Shown one piece after another: positions 63,001 to 63,466 of a stretch of 64,000 bases of DNA. The position numbers and the translations under genes were made by a program. The DNA comes from Pachyseris speciosa. Taxonomy: Eukaryota > Cnidaria > Anthozoa > Scleractinia > Pachyseridae. The DNA is taken from the NCBI GenBank assembly GCA_016490735.1, contig JAEMWC010000134.1:134501-198500 (forward strand), written 5' to 3'. Below the pieces are notes generated by a model. It saw only the letters and a program-made list of their open reading frames with translations. It was not told where the DNA came from and ran no database searches. Numbering within the stretch: the stretch's first letter is position 1; every line of letters begins with the position of its first letter.

Positions 63001-63466
63001 CCTGAAAAGCCTGCTCAAGTAGCGTCCCCAACTTCGGTGATCTTTCACATCCTCCATTGTTTAATCCGCATGTCAATGTGATTCTCATATATTCACATTC
63101 ATTTAAATGATATATCTTGATTCTGTTCTGTTTAAGGTGGTTGTCCGTGAGGTTGGCCGTCTGCGTCCGATCTCTGAATACCTCTTCCCAGCAGCAGAGA
63201 GTCTTCTCGCCGAAGCTGAGCCTGCTCCAGAGAAGGAAGCTTTCGAGAGCCGTGTGCTGGCAACACGCACTCTGTGGAACGGTGTTAGAGTCAGAAGCGA
63301 CAATAGACATGTAGTTATCGAGCGTGTGTTTCCTCTGGCGCAGAATTATGACGACGCATTCCGCGTGTTGAACGTGTGGCTTAGGGACACGGAACAGAAG
63401 GTCATTAACCTGGCGCCAGTCCCCTGCGATACAGTCAGCTTGGGCAATCAGCAGAAGACGCTATCG
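284..63466 (+). CDS. DST/MACF1: Spectraplakin (MACF1/dystonin/Shot family), internal part, 42 exons
   Basis: Giant cytoskeletal cross-linker gene. Family members join F-actin (N-terminal CH domains), microtubules (C-terminal GAS2/EF region) and membranes or intermediate filaments (plakin domain) through a long spectrin-repeat rod. Seen here: plakin-domain spectrin repeats with the embedded SH3 (exons 1-10), rod repeats (11-26), a 1,262-codon insert exon (27), then more rod repeats (28-42). The reconstructed exons total about 3,990 codons. Splice sites are GT-AG except GC-AG after exon 3. Codons are split only at introns 5, 9, 18 and 30 (phase 2); all other junctions are phase 0. Neither the start codon nor the stop is in the window. 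The plakin SH3 plus a rod of roughly 20 repeats favours a spectraplakin over plectin or desmoplakin, which have a plakin domain but a coiled-coil rod. Exons 15, 18, 22 and 23 carry frameshifts. Two candidate internal first exons lie at 5117 and 49714. The family call is from recalled plakin alignments, not a search. Confidence 0.9.
585..656 (-). pseudogene. tRNA-like sequence, left arm of foldback element
   Basis: On the minus strand it starts GGCTTCATAGCTCAGTTGG and ends with a T arm (ACGGGTTCAAATCCCGT) and a 7-bp acceptor stem. The anticodon stem has mismatches and position 33 is C rather than T, so it is likely a tRNA relic. The loop would give GGT (Thr), which is unusual in eukaryotes. 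Confidence 0.55.
686..713 (+). pseudogene. Truncated 5' half of the same tRNA-like sequence
   Basis: 'ggttcatagctcagttgg' followed by 'tagagcatca' repeats the first third of the tRNA-like unit and then passes into 'tatatgatttatttcgt', which recurs at about 1527-1545. It has an A box only. Confidence 0.6.
1366..1438 (+). pseudogene. tRNA-like sequence, right arm of foldback element
   Basis: 73 nt with a 7-bp acceptor stem (GGCTTCA with TGAAGTC), D arm, a T arm (ACGGGTTCAAACCCCGT), and a loop CCGGTAT, with C at position 33 and one mismatch in the anticodon stem. A functional tRNA is possible but the C33 argues against it. Confidence 0.55.
1781..1906 (+). CDS. DST/MACF1: Spectraplakin exon 2: plakin-domain repeat, helix B region
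   Basis: 42 codons, acceptor 'gatcaacag', donor 'gtgagt', phase 0 to 0. It starts YFEDSHTTEKKMIQLVDRL and ends EQALGRLT. This aligns with the plakin segment that follows exon 1 in vertebrate plakins (FF.D..EAEE.L..L...), and it joins exon 3 without a gap in that alignment. Confidence 0.85.
1907..2654. other. Intron 2, first part: no recognised feature
   Basis: Non-coding sequence after exon 2. Only short chance open frames are present and I see no repeat structure. Confidence 0.6.
2655..2895. repeat. Pyrimidine-rich low-complexity tract (CCCT/CCTT)n
   Basis: About 240 bases almost entirely C and T, with runs of 'ccctccctccct'. It yields spurious Pro/Ser/Leu-rich open frames on the + strand and Arg/Gly/Glu-rich ones on the minus strand. 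Such tracts can form triplex DNA. Confidence 0.9.
3592..3784. mobile_element. Palindromic MITE
   Basis: Arms of about 65 bp: 'aacaaataaaaaagccttaa' and onward at 3592, mirrored by the sequence ending in 'aaggcttttttatttgtttt' at about 3720-3784. They pair almost perfectly around an unpaired centre of about 55 bp. No coding content. Confidence 0.85.
3785..5116. other. Intron 2: sequence upstream of the membrane-anchor exon
   Basis: Non-coding. If 5117 is a first exon, its promoter and 5' leader must lie here. I see no convincing TATA box; in-frame stops precede the ATG. No repeats were recognised. Confidence 0.5.
5117..5764 (+). CDS. Candidate alternative first exon with N-terminal membrane anchor
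   Basis: 216 codons from ATG to a GT donor ('aagcag|gtaaca'), phase 0. An in-frame TAA lies at 5084-5086, which supports this ATG. Residues about 7-36 form one long hydrophobic segment (LPLLFFILFTSAALAVIASI and on), followed at once by a basic stretch (RARSENKLNGRRQR). By the positive-inside rule this predicts a short outside N-terminus and a cytosolic C-terminus. The rest (for example WDKFWRERVIPASEEAVRAG) matches no family I recognise. It lies in the 15.5-kb intron 2, on the gene's strand. The next clear phase-0 acceptor is exon 3, so the product would start with the anchor and continue from the plakin SH3. Mammalian dystonin has a membrane-anchored isoform (a2) with its own N-terminal exon, a functional parallel. 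It could instead be the first exon of an unrelated gene. Confidence 0.6.
5765..7659. other. Intron 2: no recognised feature
   Basis: AT-rich non-coding stretch with short chance frames only. I see no splice-flanked exon with family similarity. Confidence 0.55.
7660..8350 (+). repeat. Two diverged tRNA-like (SINE-like) units in tandem
   Basis: 7662-7800 and 8098-8245 share the order 'gtaagttt...ctggt.g.gcagtcg', a B-box-like '.tggttcaa.a', an 'aaattatttt' stretch and a CT-rich tail with 'cagatct'. A following segment 'ataatgccttggtgtttttt' occurs at 7997 and 8288. The two units look like a local duplication of a SINE plus its flank. Confidence 0.6.
8351..10273. other. Intron 2: mostly unrecognised, with one tRNA-like relic
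   Basis: A third SINE-like unit lies near 9415-9500 ('ggtggcctagtgggttggtg', then 'ggtggttcaagcc') followed by a T/C-rich tail. The rest is AT-rich non-coding sequence without recognisable exons. Confidence 0.5.
10277..10350 (+). pseudogene. tRNA-like sequence (probable SINE head)
   Basis: It has a D-arm-like 'ggctcattagcgcaatcgg' and a B-box-like 'gtcgcgagttcaagtc', and ends 'gggcgccgct'. The stems are imperfect. A pol III-derived SINE head is more likely than a working tRNA. Confidence 0.45.
10790..11450 (+). mobile_element. Truncated Penelope-like retroelement with inverted terminal segments
   Basis: The + strand encodes VVLPYVKGTLEALCRCLQQQ and TLRSHLVRPKD, matching the end of the Penelope-type reverse transcriptase ('PYVKG...L.R.L......LR..LV.PKD'). 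Then comes FIDRDPHWYTGRVKEAIHIR, matching the end of its GIY-YIG endonuclease. The GIY-YIG core between them is missing. The segment 10955-11030 recurs inverted at 11350-11445, in keeping with the inverted terminal repeats known for these elements. It is a dead fragment of a non-viral retroelement. Confidence 0.75.
11451..14882. other. Intron 2: unrecognised sequence with one small palindrome
   Basis: A palindrome at 13116-13193 ('ccaaactgtccgatttgagc' and on) matches 47543-47616 in the opposite orientation. Several splice-like sites occur (for example 11640-11720 and 12700-12730), but no exon with family similarity can be built. Confidence 0.5.
14883..15088 (-). CDS. Possible tiny two-exon gene, 38 codons
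   Basis: On the minus strand inside intron 2, ATG at 15088 starts MATSSVEFQ, then a GT donor (15061/15060). An intron of 89 bp ends at 'gattgcag' (15 bases before 'gtcaaag'). The second exon (14972-14883) reads IQVKDDEEIMLVWDVDVADV then FLSLTASQC and a stop. Start, phase-0 splice and stop fit, but the product is very short and I recognise no family. It could be a retained fragment of a larger gene or coincidence. Confidence 0.3.
15425..15605 (-). mobile_element. Second Penelope-like terminal repeat copy
   Basis: The segment containing 'caccatcgcctgatgaagac' and 'tcgtgagacaaaagattaac' is the reverse complement of 10795-10975. The body of an element is absent beside it. Together with the copy at 10790 it makes an inverted pair about 4.6 kb apart. 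Confidence 0.75.
15640..15720 (+). pseudogene. Degenerate tRNA-like sequence
   Basis: 'cctcagtggtctagaggtca' resembles a D arm/A box and 'acccgggttcaacttct' a B box. It is probably a SINE head, weakly supported. Confidence 0.35.
16225..16645 (-). repeat. Dispersed repeat, copy 1 (inverted relative to 62100-62550)
   Basis: The stretch from 'tttagttaaatgtcatttaa' through the G/C-rich 'tggctggccacagtggaagc' matches 62100-62550 on the other strand with few differences. Copy 2 lies within a larger element with terminal inverted repeats, so this copy is probably an internal piece of the same family. Confidence 0.85.
16909..17347. mobile_element. Large palindromic foldback element
   Basis: Arms of about 190 bp begin 'ttaaagtgcacctaacccca' and end with its complement at 17347. 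The inner arms hold 'gtaaggggcatgggtctatt' and its inverse. Only a short centre (about 17100-17155) is unpaired. It ends 78 bp upstream of exon 3. Confidence 0.9.
17426..17572 (+). CDS. DST/MACF1: Spectraplakin exon 3: plakin repeat end and start of SH3
   Basis: 49 codons. The first half (EMKQELVDFKDIISSLQLL) ends a plakin repeat. The second half, VVPLPQRK followed by VQPVCSYKNMQ, is the first strand region of the plakin SH3 (family form 'IVQLKPRN...AICDYRQ'). The acceptor is 'ggttccag'. The donor is GC ('atgcag|gcaagt'). Using it keeps the SH3 Cys-to-Cys spacing (VCSY... to EDCVL) at 15 residues, the same as in recalled vertebrate plakins. Confidence 0.88.
18073..18135 (+). CDS. DST/MACF1: Spectraplakin exon 4: SH3 core
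   Basis: 21 codons, phase 0 to 0, acceptor 'ctgtttttag', donor 'gtatgt'. It reads NIVNKGEDCVLLDNSEHHSW, matching the plakin SH3 pattern '...DDECVL.DNS...KW'. Being short, it is recognisable mainly from its place between exons 3 and 5. Confidence 0.85.
19068..19159 (+). CDS. DST/MACF1: Spectraplakin exon 5: SH3 end
   Basis: 92 nt, acceptor 'ctcaccag', donor 'gtaaaag', ending two bases into a codon. It encodes ITNASGRQCEVPSVCFVIPA, close to the plakin SH3 end 'ISPTGNEAMVPSVCF.(I/V)P'. The final AG joins the G of exon 6 to make Arg. Confidence 0.9.
19580..19706 (+). CDS. DST/MACF1: Spectraplakin exon 6: plakin repeat after the SH3
   Basis: 127 nt completing the exon 5 codon and ending in phase 0, acceptor 'tgaccag', donor 'gtgagtg'. 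It reads LEIQYKHLLTLWRTRHWNLK, matching the plakin repeat after the SH3 ('IEQLYQ..MALW..LH.N.K'). Confidence 0.9.
19985..20380. mobile_element. MITE with terminal inverted repeats
   Basis: The left end 'gactggttttcactagc' pairs with the right end 'gccagtgaaaaccaacc'; the pairing extends into 'atggagttgga' and 'tccgactccat'. Internal copies of 'ttttcactag' and 'tcataa' repeat in both orientations. No coding content. Confidence 0.8.
20615..20806 (+). CDS. DST/MACF1: Spectraplakin exon 7: plakin-domain spectrin repeat
   Basis: 64 codons, phase 0 to 0, acceptor 'gtttttcag', donor 'gtaaca'. It starts GKMPLLAGSKDVEQILRDI and ends PQELETLDK. It is acidic and helical, consistent with the plakin domain downstream of the SH3. 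An open frame runs through both flanking intron edges, so the boundaries rest on the splice sites and phase. Confidence 0.82.
21373..21632. mobile_element. MITE rich in 'actatca' subrepeats
   Basis: The left end 'cttaaagccccattcaaact' and the right end 'gtttgaatgtggcttaag' are inverted repeats of about 32 bp. The interior is built from many copies of 'atgatagttgat' and its inverse. A partial copy of the left flank occurs about 90 bp upstream (21268-21300). Confidence 0.85.
21779..21904 (+). CDS. DST/MACF1: Spectraplakin exon 8: spectrin repeat helix A
   Basis: 42 codons, phase 0, acceptor 'taccttgcag', donor 'gtaaac'. It contains the spectrin helix A signature LNDLLAWLKRAEDIL, with the invariant Trp and the acidic residue that follows it. 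Confidence 0.9.
22415..22500. repeat. Short tandem repeat (ATGCCA)n, imperfect
   Basis: A run of 'aatgccaaatgccaa' and 'tgccaa' units between exons 8 and 9. Confidence 0.85.
22608..22762 (+). CDS. DST/MACF1: Spectraplakin exon 9: spectrin repeat helices B-C
   Basis: 155 nt, acceptor 'tctgttacag', donor 'gtgagt', ending in phase 2. Its helix C carries LDVLSEKWNRVKEDAG with the conserved Trp. The split Leu codon is completed by exon 10. Confidence 0.88.
22801..22911. mobile_element. Small hairpin MITE
   Basis: 'ttcgcagaccttcttttgg' near 22808 pairs with 'ccaaaagaaggtctgcaaa' near 22889, and 'acgcaatctctcctcccca' pairs with 'tggggagaagagattgcgt'. It lies 38 bp after exon 9. Confidence 0.85.
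23320..23458 (+). CDS. DST/MACF1: Spectraplakin exon 10: spectrin repeat
   Basis: 139 nt from acceptor 'gatcaccag' to donor 'gtatcc', ending in phase 0. It reads VFLLNIVDLVSELEDSLHRV followed by a helix B with an 'NLKDIQHQIKVLQ' end. Exon 10 marks the approximate end of the plakin domain. Confidence 0.85.
23640..24060 (+). repeat. Dispersed-repeat fragment with tRNA-like piece
   Basis: GC-rich patch (23750-23880, 'gagccgagggggcttgggga') followed by 'cagtggttacagcagtcgac' and 'cgattaccttcccatcaggg'-like sequence, suggesting an old SINE. It is unlike the AT-rich intron around it. Boundaries are uncertain. Confidence 0.4.
24269..24571 (+). CDS. DST/MACF1: Spectraplakin exon 11: complete spectrin repeat span
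   Basis: 101 codons, phase 0 to 0, acceptor 'ttttcacag', donor 'gtgagt'. It shows helix B/C (VEAILERWESARHQIDNRL) and then helix A of the next repeat (LQNELDWLNRVEEKV). Both conserved Trp positions are present. Confidence 0.92.
24831..24914 (+). CDS. DST/MACF1: Spectraplakin exon 12: short spectrin helix B exon
   Basis: 28 codons, phase 0, acceptor 'cgctcaag', donor 'gtacgt'. It reads SLYTDIRSQQVPIKTLCTVG, the helix B segment linking exon 11 helix A to exon 13. Too short to be recognised alone; supported by splice sites, phase and position. Confidence 0.75.
25250..25474 (+). CDS. DST/MACF1: Spectraplakin exon 13: spectrin repeat
   Basis: 75 codons beginning VWERNLEEYRHSLHHLPESR, phase 0, acceptor 'ccttctag', donor 'gtcagt'. 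The helix C-like stretch MNMNARYEKLLNEVQ is followed by an acidic and basic helix ending KEHKE. Confidence 0.87.
25848..25988 (+). CDS. DST/MACF1: Spectraplakin exon 14: spectrin repeat helix A
   Basis: 47 codons, acceptor 'ttttgtag', donor 'gtgatt', phase 0. The helix A signature IQYLLDWLSETEKTLL is clear, followed by DVRQLEEQIEEQK. Confidence 0.9.
25989..28006. other. Intron 14: no recognised feature
   Basis: 2.0 kb of AT-rich non-coding sequence between exons 14 and 15. No palindromes or exons were recognised. Confidence 0.6.
28007..28253 (+). CDS. DST/MACF1: Spectraplakin exon 15: spectrin repeat with a +1 frameshift
   Basis: 247 nt, one more than 82 codons, between acceptor 'gtaaccag' and donor 'gtatgt'. 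The first frame reads RFTKEVYERKKPVEVMLL up to ...LLSPTKK. From a run of six A (28109-28114) the repeat continues only in the next frame as AELDTKMSILEARWGRLQA, then helix A LTKFEELLHPFL. Removing one A restores the expected length and structure. This is either an assembly homopolymer error or a genuine frameshift. Confidence 0.82.
28649..28741 (+). CDS. DST/MACF1: Spectraplakin exon 16: short spectrin helix A exon
   Basis: 31 codons, AWLKRAEDQGSAILLNI then QDKLLIHQ, phase 0, acceptor 'tttttgaag', donor 'gttaga'. The reading frame is also open from a second possible acceptor at 28529 ('gttttcag|gagg'). That longer form would add 40 residues unlike spectrin, so I prefer the short exon. Confidence 0.78.
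29170..29253 (+). CDS. DST/MACF1: Spectraplakin exon 17: spectrin helix B exon
   Basis: 28 codons, HFVDDVKQHERDLKEVNQSG ending HEAK, phase 0, acceptor 'gtctgatag', donor 'gtgctc'. The pattern 'DV..HE.DL..V...G..FL' is typical of spectrin helix B. Confidence 0.82.
29810..29951 (+). CDS. DST/MACF1: Spectraplakin exon 18: spectrin helix B-C with a -1 frameshift
   Basis: 142 nt where a length of 3n+2 is needed to meet exon 19. It starts VFHAELERSVATLESADV and then hits a stop. From about 29887-29893 the helix C continues in another frame as NEKSWVLENKLADINERYNR. One missing base near 'gaccc' explains it. Acceptor 'cttcgcag' and donor 'gtaaag' are intact. Confidence 0.78.
29952..30716. other. Intron 18: no recognised feature
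   Basis: Non-coding; only chance open frames (29981-30277). I see no repeat structure. Confidence 0.55.
30717..30906 (+). CDS. DST/MACF1: Spectraplakin exon 19: spectrin repeat helix A
   Basis: 190 nt completing the split Arg codon of exon 18 and ending in phase 0. It reads LLLLLSEQGTVLDRSWRQLR and then helix A KVFPWLNSAEDRLGRYM, with conserved Trp residues. Acceptor 'tcgtttag', donor 'gtaaac'. Confidence 0.9.
31272..31586 (+). CDS. DST/MACF1: Spectraplakin exon 20: one-repeat spectrin exon
   Basis: 105 codons, phase 0 to 0, acceptor 'ccctctcag', donor 'gtattg'. It begins with helix B (ALQAEVNSHQAEIVAVGVLG), continues through helix C (INQRYDELCANIAVYQAKL) and ends inside the next helix A/B (LTELKKQLDKL). 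Confidence 0.92.
32007..32285 (+). CDS. DST/MACF1: Spectraplakin exon 21: spectrin repeat
   Basis: 93 codons from acceptor 'acttacag' to donor 'gtgagt', phase 0. Helix B VVQTEVNRHGTSVEALNEM, helix C LKQLNKLWAEVMKRSDTRK, next helix A DFERWELGMIKRLDSGEL. An open frame runs well upstream into the intron; the acceptor defines the start. Confidence 0.92.
32390..32480 (+). repeat. Short dispersed-repeat fragment
   Basis: 'tttgggacactaacatggcg' is echoed 36 bases later as 'ttttgggacaccaacatggc', followed by 'gtgacgtcatgtgaaaac'. It looks like a fragment of a dispersed element; identity is from memory only. Confidence 0.45.
33026..33052 (+). repeat. Poly(T) run beside the exon 22 acceptor
   Basis: 27 consecutive T ending 8 bases before exon 22, serving as its polypyrimidine tract. 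The length is likely to be polymorphic or misassembled. Confidence 0.9.
33060..33385 (+). CDS. DST/MACF1: Spectraplakin exon 22: spectrin repeat with a -1 frameshift
   Basis: 326 nt where 327 would be phase-neutral. It starts QFQDEVEKMRPAFQSVNQGG HEL. Near 33131-33133 the frame changes, and helix C (LETLDRVNKNWQALAIKLL) and helix A (YKYVTVWLDTMEVRLVSM) follow in a second frame. The acceptor 'ttgtaatag' sits beside a 27-base T run (33026-33052). Donor 'gtaacg'. Confidence 0.82.
33386..34112. other. Intron 22: no recognised feature
   Basis: AT-rich intron of 727 bp without recognisable structure. Confidence 0.55.
34113..34446 (+). CDS. DST/MACF1: Spectraplakin exon 23: spectrin repeat with about four frameshifts
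   Basis: 334 nt between acceptor 'tttcttag' and donor 'gtaaga'. The repeat can be followed only by changing frame near 34221-34230, 34250-34255, 34318-34321 and 34391-34398. The pieces are VLQSEAVQYKAQIDLLLGLG, LEEDLTTTHA, RYDEVWKGLETRNVTLETT, EKYRRLVRNITIFLTRTEKR and VAGDTDTIRRQISEHK. Order and spacing match one spectrin repeat of about 112 codons. This is the most damaged exon in the window. Confidence 0.7.
34941..35042 (+). CDS. DST/MACF1: Spectraplakin exon 24: short spectrin helix exon
   Basis: 34 codons, NEITQNQGDVVLLLKAGNNL ending SDEIQ, phase 0, acceptor 'gcttcag', donor 'gttgtt'. The pattern matches a helix B ending 'L..G..LL'. Confidence 0.78.
35585..35791 (+). CDS. DST/MACF1: Spectraplakin exon 25: spectrin repeat helices C-A
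   Basis: 69 codons, phase 0, acceptor 'tttcgtag', donor 'gttaga'. It begins EEISSVKGRMEFIVVASNER and includes the long helical ELESTLSTVKNLDESIQSL. Helix C lacks the usual Trp, so this repeat is divergent. Confidence 0.85.
36373..36944. mobile_element. Long palindromic foldback element
   Basis: Arms of about 280 bp: left 'cgagactctattgtttatac' and on, right ending 'aacaatgaagtctcg'. They pair along their length, including 'tcatgctcatgcactttcaa' with its inverse at about 36775. The unpaired centre is only about 10-15 bp (around 36650-36665). A SINE begins at its right edge. Confidence 0.9.
36945..37225 (+). mobile_element. tRNA-derived SINE
   Basis: The head 'cgagcggttagagcgctgg' with B box 'ccgggttcaaatcccgctc' is tRNA-like. 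The body contains 'ctggttgaactcctcggtca' and the tail reads 'gaaaagctccgacgaggaga', then an AT-rich end. The tail matches the SINE at the window's right edge. Confidence 0.8.
37330..37524 (+). CDS. DST/MACF1: Spectraplakin exon 26: spectrin repeat helices B-C
   Basis: 65 codons, acceptor 'ttcaacag', donor 'gtaagg', phase 0. VLDQEIASLNYQLNSTNES is helix B; VEGVNSQWDELQAKLQELR is helix C with its Trp. It is the last rod exon before the large insert exon, which begins with an unrelated sequence. Confidence 0.9.
37525..39820. other. Intron 26: no recognised feature
   Basis: 2.3 kb between the last upstream rod exon and the insert exon. Only short chance frames; no recognisable element. Confidence 0.55.
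39821..43606 (+). CDS. DST/MACF1: Spectraplakin exon 27: 3.8-kb insert exon with eleven EEYVDENG-type motifs
   Basis: 1,262 open codons, phase 0 to 0, acceptor 'tatctgtag', donor 'gtattc'. It opens with GAGSKEDDSTVPF and two copies of '(F/E)..TTVKK..(I/V)EGFS'. A motif of the form (V)EEYVDENGVRVRRIVRRTIT recurs at 40295, 40436, about 40583 (degenerate), 41522, 41942, 42092, 42245, 42665, 42818, 42971 and 43130. A (L/I/Y)P-x-W-(M/L/F)-V motif occurs near 40797, 41302, 41720 and 42443. A block from 41522 is duplicated at 42245 with a shift of exactly 723 nt (241 codons). An acidic run lies at about 41216-41265. The last 40 or so codons (VLENLLYWILSMLKTLSWM onward) return to spectrin helix A. 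Near 43434-43480 the +1 frame reads more like spectrin (IDDFHSQLKAYA), so a compensated pair of indels is possible. The insert is rich in Glu, Arg, Thr, Ser and Pro and probably mostly disordered. No catalytic domain is seen. Confidence 0.9.
43607..45576. other. Intron 27: no recognised feature
   Basis: 2.0 kb, T-rich with many 'tcgtt' and 'catt' words (44390-44760) but no clear period or palindrome. Confidence 0.55.
45577..45903 (+). CDS. DST/MACF1: Spectraplakin exon 28: one-repeat spectrin exon
   Basis: 109 codons, phase 0, acceptor 'tttccgcag', donor 'gtaagg'. It starts with helix B DIEDEISDRAPVIENFTKVS and ends with helix A of the next repeat (LAEVIAEAENKL) plus INEEIEEVK. It follows directly on the spectrin end of exon 27. 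Confidence 0.93.
45935..46640 (+). repeat. Minisatellite, 59-bp unit, about 12 copies
   Basis: Unit 'cattacgtaggacgggacta' + 'tgaaaactctattaccctta' + 'tgtcacagggggttattat', with 58-bp variants lacking one G. Copies differ at a few fixed sites (cgtagg/cctagg/cctcgg, gggac/gggggc-type, ccttatg/cctttg). It begins 31 bp after exon 28 and has no spacers, so it is a simple tandem array. Confidence 0.95.
47230..47390. repeat. Palindromic dispersed-repeat segment
   Basis: 'gtacaattcagggagtataa' pairs with 'attacccctgaattgaac', and 'tgatttcaaattggccgagc' pairs with 'ggctgatttgaaattacaag'. It abuts the element at 47391 and may be part of the same composite. Confidence 0.7.
47391..47691. mobile_element. 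MITE with 23-bp terminal inverted repeats
   Basis: The left end 'taattgtgtcaataacaaaa' and the right end 'ttttgttattgacacaatta' are perfect inverses. An inner palindrome (47543-47616, 'aactgtccgatttggcctgt') recurs inverted at 13116-13193. Confidence 0.85.
47692..49713. other. Intron 28: sequence before the cysteine-rich exon
   Basis: 2 kb without recognised elements. If 49714 is a first exon, its promoter lies here; no clear core motif was seen. Confidence 0.5.
49714..50313 (+). CDS. Candidate alternative first exon, cysteine-rich N-terminus
   Basis: 200 codons from ATG to a GT donor ('cctaag|gtaggg'), phase 0, in intron 28 about 1 kb before exon 29, whose acceptor is phase 0. The frame is closed upstream by TAA at 49639-49641. 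Residues 13-18 form a CxCxxC (QCGCRGC), Cys31 stands alone, and residues 58-62 form CxCxC (ECSCGC), which suggests metal binding or lipidation, but no named domain is recognised. The rest is Ser/Asn/Arg-rich and probably disordered. Splicing to exon 29 would give a short isoform holding only the C-terminal part of the rod and the microtubule-binding end. The open frame could also be chance or belong to another gene. Confidence 0.55.
50853..51044 (+). repeat. 96-bp tandem duplication
   Basis: Two copies (50853-50948, 50949-51044) starting 'tttcctttaagatatgtaat', about 90 percent alike by eye. The period is a multiple of three and lies within a 162-codon open frame (50646-51134). No splice or family support makes that frame a gene. 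Confidence 0.85.
51362..51682 (+). CDS. DST/MACF1: Spectraplakin exon 29: one-repeat spectrin exon
   Basis: 107 codons, acceptor 'actttgcag', donor 'gttagt', phase 0. DLNKALNDASERARTAGNAL is helix B; MDVLSNRVDALKGKMTRFEE is helix C, lacking the usual Trp; FQLAVEKLLAKFAGRKEEL is the next helix A. This is the first exon that the cysteine-rich alternative first exon could join. Confidence 0.92.
52051..52148 (+). CDS. DST/MACF1: Spectraplakin exon 30: spectrin helix B exon
   Basis: 98 nt, AFREEISKHKPLLTTTTLTG, acceptor 'atcttgcag', donor 'gtaagt', ending in phase 2. The split Val codon is completed by exon 31; the two together make exactly 80 codons. Confidence 0.87.
52309..52452. mobile_element. 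Palindromic repeat element
   Basis: 'cacttattgactgagt' and 'ggccggacgggaaaatattt' are mirrored by 'aaatattttcccgtccggcc' and 'actcagtcaataagtg'. Related GC-rich sequence continues to about 52760 ('cgtacggcttttccggccct'). Confidence 0.85.
52990..53131 (+). CDS. DST/MACF1: Spectraplakin exon 31: spectrin helix C exon
   Basis: 142 nt, acceptor 'cttcacaag', donor 'gtctgt'. It reads LQNGEPEREVIPHDIQETVD then KLKENFHDLEATIRQQRLYL, ending in phase 0. The Glu-Pro-Glu stretch is the loop between helices B and C. Confidence 0.87.
53621..53776 (+). CDS. DST/MACF1: Spectraplakin exon 32: spectrin helix A exon
   Basis: 52 codons, acceptor 'tgtgttgcag', donor 'gtacgc', phase 0. The helix A signature MNKFITWLSRAEDVASS is clear and is followed by LKEEEIAHT. 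Confidence 0.92.
53964..54020 (+). repeat. Microsatellite (ATG)n / (GAT)n
   Basis: About 13-14 uninterrupted GAT units between exons 32 and 33, after a tRNA-like or SINE-like flank ('tgggtttggctgcgactagg'). Confidence 0.95.
54177..54445. mobile_element. Palindromic element pair
   Basis: 'acaattattcaccg' (54177) pairs with 'ggtgaataattgt' (54234). The following 'tagtatataccgcacaag' (54252) pairs with 'cacttgtgtggtatatacta' (54426-54445). These look like terminal inverted repeats of one or two adjacent MITEs. Confidence 0.75.
54523..54852 (+). CDS. DST/MACF1: Spectraplakin exon 33: one-repeat spectrin exon
   Basis: 110 codons, acceptor 'ttcttacag', donor 'gttaga', phase 0. ADRRDVLMHEPSYNNVVQKA (helix B), ISARLDDVKGRWEELKRKTN (helix C with Trp), then a next helix A ending QELQHIK. 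Confidence 0.95.
55417..55746 (+). CDS. DST/MACF1: Spectraplakin exon 34: one-repeat spectrin exon
   Basis: 110 codons, acceptor 'aaattacag', donor 'gtacac', phase 0. GVLKAVEKRARDVKQMKELG is helix B, TTNERYERVLLELRNREHLI is helix C, FTVALQQFQLDLSGVDAAV is the next helix A without Trp. Confidence 0.93.
55870..56345. repeat. Composite old repeat
   Basis: 'attgaaaagctccctcggga' near 56010 resembles the 3' tails of the SINEs here, followed by 'tataaatctagtagtcgtta' (56150) and an inverse partner 'acgctagtagatttatacta' (56320-56340). Probably a LINE or SINE tail next to a palindromic element; boundaries uncertain. Confidence 0.45.
56438..56770 (+). CDS. DST/MACF1: Spectraplakin exon 35: one-repeat spectrin exon
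   Basis: 111 codons, acceptor 'tctacttag', donor 'gtcagt', phase 0. It begins ASKVALAQRRPKLGSLQSSG and ends with helix A ALDEFERWLYGAERQFQAL. Confidence 0.93.
56771..58198. other. Intron 35: no clear feature
   Basis: 1.4 kb; a patch at 56830-57000 ('ctacgagccgcaggcgagta') is richer in GC and may be an old repeat. No exon was recognised. Confidence 0.5.
58199..58537 (+). CDS. DST/MACF1: Spectraplakin exon 36: one-repeat spectrin exon
   Basis: 113 codons, acceptor 'atttccag', donor 'gtacag', phase 0. VLKEDVDLRAPVYNDIRERG, RLLDVENRWKNLNAQIDERQ and EQVVTWLNENENKFDQLL give a complete helix B, C and A series with both Trp residues. Confidence 0.95.
58833..59051 (+). CDS. DST/MACF1: Spectraplakin exon 37: spectrin helices B-C
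   Basis: 73 codons, acceptor 'gttattag', donor 'gtatgt', phase 0. ALGESLENHKPVYQNFLSSS is helix B; EEVKRRWEAFNAKVIAQEKE is helix C with Trp. Confidence 0.93.
59181..59466. mobile_element. MITE with long terminal inverted repeats
   Basis: The left 'tagagcgcttttcaattgag' and right 'ctcaattgaaaaccgctcta' ends pair, and 'ccaaagcaattact' pairs weakly with 'gtaattactttcg'. The interior has 'ccaatca' words. I recall this family as common in cnidarian genomes. Confidence 0.85.
59884..60003 (+). CDS. DST/MACF1: Spectraplakin exon 38: spectrin helix A exon
   Basis: 40 codons, VQEAIQPMQQVMSEAENILA ending LIKVN, acceptor 'acttgcag', donor 'gtaagt', phase 0. The helix A Trp is replaced. Confidence 0.88.
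60101..60211 (+). CDS. DST/MACF1: Spectraplakin exon 39: spectrin helix exon
   Basis: 37 codons, KMIDVLEKTEIKLLRLSKQV then YIITIIKDNQVMQ, phase 0. Acceptor 'tgacaacag', donor 'gtaaca'. The intron before it is only 97 bp. Confidence 0.85.
60775..60948 (+). CDS. DST/MACF1: Spectraplakin exon 40: spectrin helix C-A exon
   Basis: 58 codons, VRLKERKVKLEKYIRTVEVF and then VTDLENIRDQLQHVQ, phase 0, acceptor 'ttgcgtag', donor 'gtatgg'. It is a divergent repeat without Trp. Confidence 0.87.
61426..61758 (+). CDS. DST/MACF1: Spectraplakin exon 41: one-repeat spectrin exon
   Basis: 111 codons, acceptor 'cttttcag', donor 'gttagc', phase 0. NLEEEVVIHRRKIDTMEETG is helix B, IDEVTVKLNDRRRRLETAL is helix C, FQDFDKRVVKLDKSLSRAK is helix A. 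Confidence 0.93.
61898..62718. mobile_element. Non-autonomous DNA transposon, 821 bp
   Basis: Ends 'cgtaaaagctctattaagcc' and 'ggcttaacagagcttttacg' are inverted repeats of at least 20 bp. Subterminal 'aagccccc' words repeat at both ends. The interior (62100-62550) is copy 2 of the dispersed repeat at 16225-16645. No transposase was found. Confidence 0.85.
63137..63466 (+). CDS. DST/MACF1: Spectraplakin exon 42: one-repeat spectrin exon
   Basis: 110 codons, acceptor 'tgtttaag', donor 'gtaagt', phase 0. VVVREVGRLRPISEYLFPAA is helix B and FRVLNVWLRDTEQKVINLA is the next helix A with Trp. The gene continues past the window, because the exon ends inside a repeat and no stop is reached. Confidence 0.93.
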